A DNA stretch of 64,000 nucleotides from Bryum argenteum (lineage: Eukaryota > Streptophyta > Bryopsida > Bryales > Bryaceae), in assembly GCA_037043015.1 (NCBI GenBank), contig CM073329.1, positions 11,982,648-12,046,647 of the forward strand, written 5' to 3'. The position numbers and the translations under genes are program-made. Of the stretch, positions 47,096 through 61,975 are shown one piece after another (positions within the stretch are counted from its first letter, which is position 1; the number at the start of each line of letters is the position of its first letter). The notes beneath the pieces are model-generated. The model saw only the letters and a program-made list of their open reading frames with translations, had not been told where the DNA came from and ran no database searches.

Positions 47096-47582
47096 TAGTA
47101 GGATGCCGTGCAAAGTACTTTAATTCACATACTTTCGTTGATTATAAAAGCATTGGAAGGCTGCAAAGTCATATGTGAGACTTGTAATGGGTGAAGGCAC
47201 GAGAAAAATCAACATGTTACAAATAAAATGGAAGATAATGATACGATTTTTGCAAATTTCAAATAAACAATTGCTTGGAGGGACATTGTACTTGTTTTTA
47301 GGTTCAACACAAATTTTACAAGAAAGCAACCATTCGTGACTACCATTTGTATTATGAAAATATATTACCATGGATAACGGAAACTTTTTGACAATAAATA
47401 TGGAGGTTTGACAAAGAAAAAGAAGTCTCACCTCCCCCCTCTTGTTGTTACTCAAGGGCTCTAACTCCAATATTCACGTGTATCGCATTTGAGGCTCTCA
47501 TTGCATTATCAAAAAAAATTGACGAAATTGATGTTAGAATGTAAAGATATTGCTGCAGCAAGGTTGATAATCAAAGGTGTGA

Positions 47583-50400
47583 GAGTAGACTTCATTAATT
47601 CTTAATTACCAAAGAGAATGTATGCGTGCAACATCATTAGAGCAAACTGCATATAAATTTCATTGAGTTTGTAGAACATAAATGCTCATAAAAATGTGTC
47701 TCAGCACAAAAAGATAATAGTTTAATGATATTGTGTGTCCTTTAAAAAAAATCAAGAGGCTAGTGCTTTTGATTAATTCTTTGCCTATCTAACCTTCACG
47801 TATAAGAGTGGTAATTGTTCCCCGGCACAATGATGAAATTTAAGAAAATATTCAAACTTTGCCAATTTAAAAAAACATACAACACGTATGGGTGGTGTTG
47901 ATGTTTTCAAACGAGTAAATTATAGGCATCCTATTCATGCCAAGTGTGAAACCACAATTGGTGGAAACCTATAAGTATATTTTCTTATTTGCTGTGATAG
48001 TTGTCAACATGTATATGTATAACCTGAAATGCATAAAAAATAATTGATAACATTGGATTCCTATGACATACCTTTAATTAAAGGGCTTGTGTAAAGTCCT
48101 ACTTTAAGGGTCGCCATTAGAAATTCTAGTCACATCTTACATACATACAATACTTAGTAGAAGTTTTAGGTTTCTGATAAGATTTTTACTTCATTACATA
48201 TCGAGTATTATCTATACAACCGCAAGTATTGCAAGTGGGAAGCAAGTGGTATATAAGGTCACGACTGGGTCCTACTTTTATATATTAATTTACTAGTAGA
48301 GCCTTGAAATATCTTCAAGGCTCTTATTGTATAAATTATTGATAAGGTCCTTTAAGACCACTTTCTAGAAACTCTTTTGCATGAAGGCTTCATAAGAGAA
48401 GGTAATCTCAATTTTTTTGCAATATCCTGATGGTCACCGGACAAGGGGAAATTAGAACAATACTACTTCCCCTTCTCGAGGGTGGACACTTTAACTACGC
48501 TAGTTTCTAGCCTAGTTACTAGTGCCTTGAAGATACTTGACATAGTACCCCCCTAAAGGGCTTTGAGGTACCCATACAACAAGGTCCAAGGACCTCCCAT
48601 AATAGTTGGGTGGACTATAGTGGTGAGCACCACGCCGGCATGGGGAATAGAACCCACGACCTCCTCATTGGGGGCCTAAGCCCTAACCACCAAGCCAAGG
48701 CCTGTGGTGCCTGAATGTATCCAACTTACTTATCTATATGGAAAAAAATATGGGTAAAATGTTTGGAGTAATAAACTTCAAAAGTCTTCCTAGACACTAA
48801 TTTGACTATTCAATCTAAGCAAGCCCGAATTCTTTTTCACATCAACTTTAAACGTTCAGGTGGTTCCGTTCAAGATGTTTGAATTCAAAGTAACAAAAAG
48901 CTCTATAAAATTGAACCATACCCCAATTTCCATAAGGTGATCTAAAATTACAATTTTTGGTTTTGAGAATTCCAAAATCGCTTGAGATTTTAGGTCTTAA
49001 GGCCCAATTCTACTCCAATTGGGCTCAACTCCAAATAGACCCACGGCCAAGTAGGCCATAATATAAAGTGGCCTTAAGTGGTATCGTCACGAACAATAAG
49101 ATGAGAAATCTTCCCTTGTCATTGTTTCACTTGCCATCCAAACTGTCATTTTTGGACACATTTAGGAACCAAATTCTACTTTGTCTTTTGTAAGACCAAA
49201 AGTTACCAATTTTGTGATGTGCACCCTCTCTCTAGAGGCTTTCCAGATACACCAAGTCAAACCTACAGTTGTTGAAATATAAAGGTTTTGAGGCGTACAT
49301 ATTCAAATTTCATGATACTTGTGGTTGTTTTGAAGCTCCAAACAGCATATCCTCTCAAGATTACTTTTTTCTCATATCTTCACACTCCATTTATTGTAAT
49401 TTCTACTAATTTCTACGACCATAAATAATTTGAAAATCAATATGTTGTGATCCACAAGTCTAATCCACAATCCAATTGTTGCCCACACTCCAACCAAAAT
49501 ATCCACTATCAACGTCCCCTCTACCGATCTCAAAGATTCCATTGACTAAACAAAACATACACCTCATTTAGATTTGCCATATAGACAACTCTTGAAAAAA
49601 CCTTAGGATAACAAGCTCCATTTTTATTTATTTTATGGACTACACTTTACCACCAACCCTAATTGGGAAGGACACTCTTCTTCTCCTCATCCACTCACCA
49701 AAGAGCAAATGAGGTTAGATTTACACTAAGGACCATGAAGATAAACCAAGGTCTTTTAAAGTTTCTGATTGGAGAATAAAGTGCTCTTGGTCCAATTTGG
49801 CTTTACACTACCTTCAAAAAATGTGAATGACCACTAAACTTTGCGGTCCCCAAAGTATGCTATATTTTCCACAGTAGAGAATATTTTCATGGTCTCCTTG
49901 ATTATAGATGAGTCAAAGCAAACACCTTGACTCAACTACAATCAAAGAGATCATGAGGCTCAAAAATCATTGATTGGTTAGTGTTTAATTATTCTAAAAG
50001 GAAGGAGGAAAAAAGGGGAGTCAGGTTAAGAGAGAATGATGAGGATTTACATTAGAGAAACATTTGTCCCGGTCCAAATTCAGTGTACACTACAAGAGTG
50101 ACCAAATCAAGAGCCATGACAATGAAAATGATTTTGATTCTCTTGCACATGTGTTGTTGGTCCATAGTGTGAAGCGACCCATGTGAAGAGTCAAAAGAGG
50201 AACACAAAGAGGAGTGGATACAAAGTAGACCAAGAGTAGCATATTGGTCGAGTAGTTACTGTGGCAGGATTGTGGGTGGGGATAGCAATTGCATTGAAAG
50301 TAAGTTAGCCATGGCTTTTTCAACGGGGACTTCTTTTGCGAGGCTTGAAAACAAGGTCGATTCATTCATTGATTACTTGTGTAATCGCCGACTATTTTAA
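47583..50400. repeat. Long unclassified repeat, fuller copy (about 2.8 kb)
   Basis: Three blocks here recur in the same order and orientation at 51055-52250: about 47600-47975 (ACCAAAGAGAATGTATG to ACCACAATTGGTGG), 48712-48802 (TATGGGTAAAATGTTTGGAG) and about 49805-50395 (GTGAATGACCACT to CATTCATTGATTAC). This copy also holds a SINE at 48422-48711 and about 1 kb (48803-49804) missing from the partner. I cannot name the family. Short minus-strand frames at the right end share KKSPLKK/KKPPLKK and CNCYPHPQSCH words between copies but are not clearly coding. Confidence 0.7.
48422..48711 (-). mobile_element. tRNA-derived SINE
   Basis: Read on the minus strand it begins GGCACCACAGGCCTTGG, has an A-box-like GGCTTGGTGGTTAG and a B-box-like GTGGGTTCTATTCCCC about 35 bases later, and runs on to an A-rich end. 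These are RNA polymerase III promoter boxes of a tRNA-derived SINE. The related repeat at 51.6 kb has TTTTTGCATGAACGTACC where this copy has TTTTTTTGCA, the SINE, then TGAATGTATCC, so the partner preserves the site without the insert. That fixes both ends within a base or two. Confidence 0.8.
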
Positions 50401-51054
50401 TCAGCCAGGAAAGCCTATAGTTCAAAGTAAAGCCTTGGTCAAGGTAATAGGACATACCAAAGTAAAACTTCTTAAAGTAATAATAAACCTTGTTTATGCT
50501 CGCCCACAACAAACTCAAACTAAAGCTCCCCCAATGTACGCCAAGAGTTCCAACAAGCTCTCCCAAGCCCATCGATGTACGCTACCCCAAAGTCACCTTG
50601 TCATGTTTATCTAAATTTGCAAGCTCTCCCAAACTCGTCGATGTGCACTCCCACCAGAGTGATCATTGGTGTCCTTGCCATAACTTTGTCTTGTTTAACT
50701 ATTTTTAATGCTTCAAGATTGGTGCAAACTAACCCATGACACTCAAATCGGTTATAGGTGTCTCTACCTTTCCACCATAATTGTTGCACCGAGCTTGCCG
50801 TGTTGCGCCACGCCCCCACATCCTTTCCTTCGCTACGCCACAAGCTCGCTCGCGCACCTCAAGGCCTCCACACGCAATCCATTGATTGCCCAAAACCCAC
50901 ATTTCTACCGTATCCCAAATTAATCACCACTTTCTGAGAAAAAAAGCTGAGACACTCAGCATTCCATACTTGGTTATAGGATTAATAAATGACTTTTAAA
51001 ATTTGAGCAACTTCATGACAATGAACAATTACTCTACAAATAATAGACTCTTCC

Positions 51055-52250
51055 ATTCTTAACTACCAAGGAGAATGTATGTGTGCGTCATCATGAGGGC
51101 AAACCGCATATACATTTCATTGATTTTGTAGAATTTAATGCTTATAAAAATGTGCCTCAACGCAAAAAGATAATAATGATATCGCGTGTCCTTTAGAAAA
51201 ATTAAGATGCTAGTGCTTCTAGTTATAATTTCTTCTTTGCCTATCTAACCTTCATGTAAAAAAGTGGTAATTGTTTCCCGGCGCAATAATGAAATTTAAG
51301 AAATTATTCAAACTTTGCCGGTTTTAAGTCAGCATACAACACGTATACTTGGTGTTGATGTTTTCAATCGATTCCAGGCATCCTATTCATGCCAAGTGTG
51401 AAACCACAATTGGTGGAACCCTATATATATAAAATTTATTTATTTTTAAATTTGATGTGAGAGATGTCAACATGTATATATAATCTCGAATGCGTAAAAA
51501 ATTTATTGAGGCTATTGGATTTTTCTATTTCTAGAAAAAAACAATTGCATAAAGGCTCTAAAAGAGGAATCAATCCCGAAGTTTTTGCATGAACGTACCT
51601 AACTCACTTATCTACATGGAAACAAATATGGGTAAAATGTTTGGAGTAATGAACTTCAAAGTCCTCCTAGGCACTACCTCTAAAAAAGGTGAATGACCAC
51701 CAACCATGAGGTCTCCAAAGTATGCTTTGACTCAACTATAATCAAGGAGACCATGAAATATTATCTACTATGGAGAATTTAGCAAACGCCTCGACTCAAT
51801 GACAATCAAGTAAACCATGAGACTCAAAAACCATTAATTATTTAGTGTTCAGTCATTCAAAATGAAAGGAGGAAAAAAGAAGAATGAGGTTAAAAGAGAG
51901 AATGACGAGAATTTATATCAGAGAATTGAGTTAAACTTCTCCTAGTCCAAATCCACTCTACACTAGAAGAGTGACCAAACCAAGACCCAAGACCATGAAA
52001 ACAATTTTGATTTTCTTGTTCATAGGCTCTTGGTCCACAGTGTAAAGCGACCCATGCGAGGAGTAGATACAAAGTAGACCAAGAGTAGCATACTGGTCGT
52101 GGCAGGATTGTGGGTGGGGATAGCAATTGCACTGTAAGTTAGCGATGGCTTTTTTCAACGGAGGCTTCTTTTGCGGAACTTGAAAGCAAGGAGTCAATTC
52201 ATTCATTGATTACATTGTGTAGTAATTGCCGACTTTTTTTATCAGCAAGC
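51055..52250. repeat. Long unclassified repeat, short copy (about 1.2 kb)
   Basis: A direct-orientation relative of 47583-50400. It lacks the SINE, a stretch of about 290 bp matching 48060-48350, and the block 48803-49804. Divergence between copies is visible in every line, so the duplication is not recent. Confidence 0.7.
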
Positions 52251-52356
52251 AAGGTTGTTGCTATACCAATGATTAGCACCAGCTCACAACAGCCTTGTGA
52301 TATTCTCCGCACAACTATTAGAGGGATTAACGAGCCAGTTGTTTGCTGGGGCTACG

Positions 52357-52560
52357 CTACTTTGGAGTAGGCGCACTGTACACACGCGGCATCACGAAGA
52401 CCCTGAATTTGCTGCTTCCGCTTACTGGCACCAGTTTCGTAATTTTGTCATCCATCACATACTCTTTTAGAAAAGGAACTCTCAGAATGTTCCGCCTTGT
52501 TCTTGGAACATATCTTACATTGTGTAGTGTCCCTTGTTCAACTTTTTGTAATGTCATCAC
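52357..52560 (-). mobile_element. Ty1/copia-type retrotransposon fossil fragment
   Basis: A short minus-strand stretch contains LHNVRYVPRTRRNIL, like the conserved stretch between the protease and integrase parts of Ty1/copia polyproteins. No LTRs, reverse transcriptase or other parts are visible nearby. It is an old, broken remnant of a few hundred bases at most. Confidence 0.5.
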
Positions 52561-53074
52561 TTTTATGATATTACACCTTCCTACTTTTAGAATATCTCAC
52601 CCTCACTTTCATATTGTTACCCCTCCTACCACCGTGGGTAAATACACCAATGACCACTTCGGGATATTATAGATCATCGTGATGAATAGCTAGATCACTC
52701 TATTGTTAAAATAATAATAAATAGATAAATAAAGCTAGATCACTCAAAGGTACATACCGGATCACTGTAAATCAGTGCTACAAGCGTTTCTCGGGGGCAA
52801 GGGAGAGGGGGTGAAGAGCCCCCTAGATTTTTAATGTGTAGGTTTAAAATGTCATGGAGTAGACCTCCTAAGGTAAATTGGGGACGCAAGCCCCATTTTT
52901 AAATTCAAAATTATCAAAAAGGGTAGGGGGGTCCAAATTGAAAATTCCAGAAATTCTGAAGAAAAAATCTCATTGGTTGATGGGGGCTGTGTAGCACTCT
53001 TTTACACGTGCCCATACATACCGATTCTCCACGAGCTTTCAATGAAAGTTTCAGGTGCCATTTTAAGACACCGT

Positions 53075-53295
53075 TTTAACCCCTAGAAGAGAACCTCCAC
53101 AATGACTCTTTGTGTCGGTCATATTTGTGAAAAAATGTTTACTTGAATTTAATTTTGGGAAATCCAACCCTGTGATCTTTCCCTTTGGAACTCTCTAGTT
53201 ACTCTACGCACCAATTTTTATCAAATTTCACGGTACGAATCATGAGATATATTGAGTCAAAGTTTGGGGCTTCTCTCCTTTAAGAAGTTAGTAAC
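53075..53295. repeat. Repeat with TTAACCCCTA-type left edge; related copy at 37781-37880
   Basis: The left edge is TTTTAACCCCTAGAAGAG. Its right half (CACCAATTTTTA, TTTCACGGTACG, TGAGATATATTGAGTC, CTTCTCTCCTTTA) matches 37781-37880, which ends CTCTCCTTTAGGGTTAA. Together they suggest another member of the TTAA-edged elements, here with a worn right end and at 37.8 kb with only the right half. Confidence 0.55.
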
Positions 53296-54084
53296 ACATT
53301 ACAAATCCACCTTTGAAGAGTTTCTGAAAAAATTGTAGAAGACTCCAAAATTCCACAATTCCACGACCTTTACCCATGCAAAAAGAATCCATGATCTACC
53401 AAAGTGAAATTCGCACCATCAATAAGCAGTCCACCTTATTCAGTTTCTCATTTGCCAACATAGTGGTTCCAACATCGCCATCTCTTTTAGGTGTACCCAA
53501 GTTATTGGCTCCTAATGCAGTAACATAAGCTTCACCCAAGTGGCAAAAATGCATGGAGAATTTTTCCCATCTGCTTTATATTATAAATGTGGATGTTACT
53601 TTCACCGGAATGCAACTGCTCTAGTAAGCACCCAGCCAGCCTTTTGAGGTAAATAAAGTCCCAGCTATTGTTAGGAGAGCAAACCCCAGGCGTTCCACAA
53701 CTTTCTGGGCTAATTATTTGCATGAGTCCGCTATGGCAATTTCAACGTTTCCTTGACAGTGGGGTCCCCCATCCACAAGGAAAGCTCCATGATCCTCGCT
53801 CGCTACCAATTGTAACATGAACGTCACATTCATTTATATTGGGAAGAGTTTCAGCAGGAAATTGGGAAGTTTCATTATCTAATTTGTAATCTAATTGGGG
53901 TCGTGGTTTATCGAATACTGTGCTGATTGTGGAGAGTAATGGTAATGTACTGTACGTTAGTGATGAACTTGTCAAACTTGTTATCTAAGGATAAAAGTAT
54001 CTGAAATAAAAAAACCAAAAGAATACCAAACATTTAATATGTGGTTGGCTTAAATATTATGCTTGTTCAACCCACCCCAAAAAA

Positions 54085-57109
<3,025 letters not shown>

Positions 57110-57585
57110 GAGCATCCCCATTAGCCGCGCGAACTGCCCTCGCCAACGGTAATTGGCGGGCCCGCACTGAAATAGTACCCCAATGGCCGCGCCATCCCTC
57201 CCTCCACCTTTCCGTGGCACTCTATTGGAGCCCCGCTCACGCCAAGTTTTCTCTGGTTGCAGGGAGACATTTTCCACACTTTATTGCGTAATCAACGGGA
57301 AATAATAATGTCAAAAAGGCACCTCTGAACACAATCTCCCGCTTTTCACTACTGACATGGAATAAAGTGCATAAATCGTTGATGCCAAAGCCTCCCTCCT
57401 CAGGCCCACCCTCCTCAGGCCCAGCCTCCCCAGCCACACTCTCCCCAACCAACCAAGGCTGTTTGGGGGGCTTTGTAGCAAGCCTCTATTGGAGCCAACA
57501 CCCTCTATTTCGTGGCACACGAAGGTACGTCCCTCGCCATTATCCAATAGCGCGTCCCAATGGCGCGGAACCATTGGGGATGCTC
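57110..57585. mobile_element. TTA-flanked MITE, 476 bp, GC-rich
   Basis: The ends are GAGCATCCCCA and its reverse complement, with TTA directly outside both (57107-57109 and 57586-57588), as in PIF/Harbinger elements. The interior is clearly more GC-rich than its surroundings and has near-repeats (CCTCCTCAGGCCCA twice in a row; CCTCTATTGGAGCC twice). There is no transposase. Confidence 0.75.
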
Positions 57586-58071
57586 TTAATCTATAAAAGC
57601 ACTAGAAAGACAAGACACCCCGCCAAGCAGCTCTGCTACTTCGGTTTCATGATCCTATTCATCTCAATTGATCCATACATTCATTGCTTTAAAAACAAAT
57701 AAAAAATAAGAACCCCTACCTTTGGGAATCCATATGATGGCATCTCCACTACACACACAACTGAACCCCCTGGAACACCTGTAAGAGAGAAAAGCATATC
57801 TTCAGGAGGTGGTGGCCTAATTACGCCTTCCACAAAAAAGCCTGCCCGGCCGCATTGTCAACGATGAGCAAGACAAATATAACCCCCGGCCATGGCTATG
57901 TTTCGCCATTTCCAGCTGTAGTACGCTCATGACTACAAAGTTGGACTTTACTACTTCCTGCCTATTCTCGTTACCTCCCATGCCAACCAAGTATTTTTCT
58001 TTTCTTTGGACCTAATGCCACATTCGTACATAATCATAAATTTTGTTGCTCCTGCCATTTCTATCCCTTAA

Positions 58072-58433
58072 CCCTTAAACGCCCGAGCAAGCCCGAGGGG
58101 CTTGATTCCAACAGAATCTTCCCTGTAGCTCTCATTGTACTCAACGTTTCACTTATATTTTGATGTCAAACTGGTCACCTTCTTCTGATGCATTCAAAAA
58201 GTGAATTTTCACAATTCAAATCACAATTTGTATGAATGATTTTGTGGTTTGAAAGGATTGTGGTAGGTAGGTTGGGGTGGTACATAACCTTGTAGGAGGT
58301 TGCAAGCTCATCATTGATTGGTCCATTCATGATGCCCAAGTTCAAAAAGTGCACTATTCATGATGCCCAAGTCCAAAAGATGCTGTGATCCAATTTTGGG
58401 CTGCCCGTTTTAGACCCCAAGGGCGTTTAAGGG
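58072..58433. mobile_element. TTAA-flanked MITE (piggyBac-like ends), 362 bp
   Basis: Perfect 13-bp terminal inverted repeats CCCTTAAACGCCC, with TTAA outside each (58068-58071 and 58434-58437). Next to the left end is GAGCAAGCCCGAGGGGC, a string also present in the 72-bp element at 60578. There is no coding capacity. About 80 bp of flank before it (57989-58065) recurs at 58944-59022. Confidence 0.8.
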
Positions 58434-59302
58434 TTAAGGTACGTTCCCACTTGGCCTTAGGGGTGGTGTTAGAAGGTGGTCTTATCTCCTTAAAAGAGTG
58501 TGTGTCCACACCTACATTCTTTAGTAATTACCAATCCTACATGGATGCCCACATGGCACACTCTAAAACTTGGAGGACAAAAAAATATTAGCTAGTATTT
58601 GGGAGGACAAAAGATAGTTGAGCATTAGTAGGCAAGTGTTAAGGAAGCACCACAATTAGAAATATTCTCAAGTTTTGAAGACTTAAGAGTGGTCTTAGTT
58701 AATGGGGCCTTTGAGGAGCCATTATGTAATTGAGGCTACTTTTCAAGACACTTTTCCAAGCCTCATTGATGAGGCCTTCCCTAAGAATAAGGAATTTCCC
58801 CAAAATTGTGGAGGTCTTAAGTTTTAATGTATGCTCTTATCAAAGGCCAGGTGGGAAGGGGCCTTTACTATCCAATCGTGCAATTTATGATAAAGCATTA
58901 GAGTCAAGTTTTGCATGAAACTTACACTGAAGCATGAATATAAGTATTTTCCTTTTCTTTGGACCTTATGACATTTGTACAATTATATCATAAATTTGTT
59001 GCTTGCTCCTGCCATTTCTATGCAATCGTACAATTTTATGATAAAGAATTAGAGTCAAGTTAGAGTTGCATGATTATACGTGGAAAAAGATTCCGTTCTG
59101 ATTGCTGTCGAAAGTATTATATTGGGTTAGAAACGTCATGTATGAGGAACTAGGAAGATGACTTTTGGGTACGAGAGGTGCTTCATAAGTGAAACTTGTG
59201 TAAATTTGGAGTAGTTTTTGTTGGGTTCCAACTTTTAGCATTTTATTACCGAGAGTAATTCTCCTTCGGATTTTATTCTAATTTGTTGAGATCAGTCATT
59301 GA

Positions 59303-59600
59303 CCCCTAAGATTCCTTGCGTTTTCTGGAGCATGAAACCTTAAAACTGCAATTTTTACCTTTATGCCGCACTTTCTTGAGGTGTGAATTAAAGTTTTTAG
59401 CTTGATTTGGACTTTGAACCATATGCTTGTATCTTGGACTATTTGTAGTTGATGTTCCAAAAATTGACTGTTGAATAATTATTATTTGTAAGATCTTAAT
59501 ACCAATCAAATCTTGTGTGAAAGTTTGGTAAGGCATTGTCTATGTGGTGCAAATTGGGACTTGAAGATTGTTACTCCAAGCATTTTGGTCTTATCTTTTC
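59303..59600. repeat. Diverged partial copy of the 1418-1995 element
   Basis: It starts ACCCCTAAGATTCC and keeps, in the same order as the element at 1418, blocks matching GAGCTTAAAACCTCAAAACT, TTTACCTTTATGC, CTTGAGGTGTGAA and AAAATTGACTG. The right end is not recognisable, so this copy is truncated or worn. Confidence 0.6.
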
Positions 59601-60577
59601 CATGTGATGACTAAGGTGTATACTCGTTATGCTCTTTCAACCTTTATGCACGTATAAAATCAGTGATTTAGTAAAAATATGTATTGCTGTACTTTTATTT
59701 AGATTTTGGGAAAAATAAGAAATATCAAAAAATCATAATAATAAAAAAATAAAAATTACAACATACACCTTGTATTCATAACCACCTCACTCCAAATTAC
59801 ACCGTAGAATTTTGAGACCACGTGCAAATATAAATTTATGAATGTTATGATTCAATATTGTTAAGTAAATGGAAGTATTGTGGATGACACTACAAAAGTT
59901 TATGTGGAATTTTTTTTTCTCTCCTAGTTACAATTTACTAAAATATGTATACAAATTTAGTACCTTCATTCGAAACATAGTTTGTGTTAAAATAATTTCA
60001 AATCATTGTAGATTTTTTGTACTTTTATAAGTTTATCTACCTTATCTCGTAACTAATGCACACAATGAATTTAAGATTTAGTAAGCTCATTTCTTTGACT
60101 TTGGATGAGGTGAATTATTATCAATATATGTTACTATAATAAAGCATTTTGCTAGCGAATTGAGCAATATAGTGGAATGTGCATGTATGCTTATTTTTTT
60201 CTTAGATTCATCAATTCCAAGAGACCTGTAACAACACCAATTGTTTACGGTCTATTCAATAATTTATCATATTTATATTTAGTATGCATTGTTGAGTAGT
60301 TCATTAGATAATATCCATTAGTTCATTAGCATAAATCATATTCCAAAAAGGAAGATAAGGGTTGCCCCTATTCGTATATGTTTGGAGTATGATACATGAA
60401 AATGGAGTCAAAGGTCCATTTTCTAATTCAAAATCTTCAATATTTGCCTTACAAGACTATAAAATATCCCATTGGCTCCATGACCAACTTAAAGCGCTCT
60501 CTCAACCAATTAATACTAACTACACTTTTTTTCAGGACACCCATGCAACCTATTACTAACAATTTCAACAATGTTAA

Positions 60578-60649
60578 CCCTTAAACGTCAAGTCCCTTTA
60601 AAAATACACTGGAAACCAAGCCCGAGGGGCATGCTTGGAAGTTTAAGGG
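60578..60649. mobile_element. 72-bp TTAA-flanked mini-element
   Basis: CCCTTAAAC at the left and GTTTAAGGG at the right, with TTAA outside each (60574-60577 and 60650-60653). It shares the ends and the inner AAGCCCGAGGGGC with the 362-bp element at 58072, so it is an internally deleted relative that may still be movable by the same enzyme. Confidence 0.75.
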
Positions 60650-60653
60650 TTAA

Positions 60654-61975
60654 TGATATATTCAACTATTACTTTGTCTATGTTCAATTTGCATGTAAAG
60701 CTTGTTAATGATAGTCTTACAATGTCCCCCAAACACTCATTTGTATCCTCAAAGACATCTATCAGCTCTTTCAACTACTAAACTCGCTTCACATCTACAA
60801 TAAATCACATCCAAGAAGATTTTTACCACTAAACTGGCTTCCCATATACAACATATCACATCCAATCTTATGTAAACGTGAAAGATTTGTCAAGAAGGAT
60901 CGTCTACCCACTGCCTTTTTTGTGTGGTAACCGCGTGGTTCAATTTCAAATATCCACTTCGTTGATTCGTTCAACCTCGAAACTACCACAAAACTTGTTT
61001 TACACTTAAAGATAAACATCACAAAGATGATCATCATCCAATCCACATTCAGAGAACTTTCCTAATGAAAAAGAAACACATTGTTGCCCTAACTATAGTA
61101 CACTTTCACACAAACAATCTACGGTTGGACTACCTAAAAGTGCCAGGGGACCTAAAATGGCGTTGTACCTCATTTGTAGATTGTGAAAATACAGATGTAC
61201 CTCATTTGTATATAACGCTTATCGGTCAAACCTTACTTAGCACTTTGAAATTTTGTATAAAATTCATAAATGCGAATTACATGTTGCAAATTTTTGCAAT
61301 CCTCTTGAAAACCTATTTCGAATGTGGTCATAATTTTATTTTGAGTTTACTAGTGCTAAAAATAGGTCAGATCTCTTAAGGTGGCGCTTATAACTCTACC
61401 TTAGCCAACTTAAAAATCTTCACAATATTCATATCACTCTTGAAAACTCTAATGATGTCATCGTTTTGAGAAAAAGCGTAAATTACGACGGAACTGACCG
61501 ACGAGTGGGACCCGAACTTCCAGGCAACTCCTCAAGGAAACTCAACACTCACGCCCGGAAACAGGCCGGCCGGGAGGGAAGGAAGCGGCCCAATCACCGA
61601 AATCTAGACAATCGATGATCGATCGATGCGGTTCCCGTCCGTCAACAGGAACCGTAGCGTGACAATCGCACCTCTCGCGCTACTGTCGCGTTTACTTCCC
61701 CCGCGTCCAACTGCCCCAACATCGGACCCGCGCCATTGCTGGCACCAGCACTACATTCATCGATCACACGGTCGCTACAGGCTTCATATACCCTGCCTTC
61801 CCCGTCTTCTTCCTCACTCAGACAGCTCTCTTCGTAGAGCTACCTGTTGCCTCGGCAACAATCAGGACCCCTCCAAAACACCCACATTTGCGAGCTTCTT
61901 AGCTCTCTTACATTAGATCCATACCTTCACAGATTCAGAAACTTAGACCCGATAGACAGGAACTCCGCATTCAAC
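60654..61975. other. Gene-free stretch and XTH promoter/leader
   Basis: From 60654 to about 61470 there is AT-rich sequence with chance open frames only. From about 61480 base composition turns GC-rich up to the XTH start at 61976; this is the likely promoter and 5' leader. Open frames running through it (from 61626 and 61847) show no domain and are treated as leader. Confidence 0.5.

Noticed and set aside
61626-61975. Open frames upstream of XTH, including an N-terminal extension of 43 residues
   Set aside because: The extension has no secretion signal, while the Met at 61976 gives a standard one; the GC-rich leader explains the open frames.
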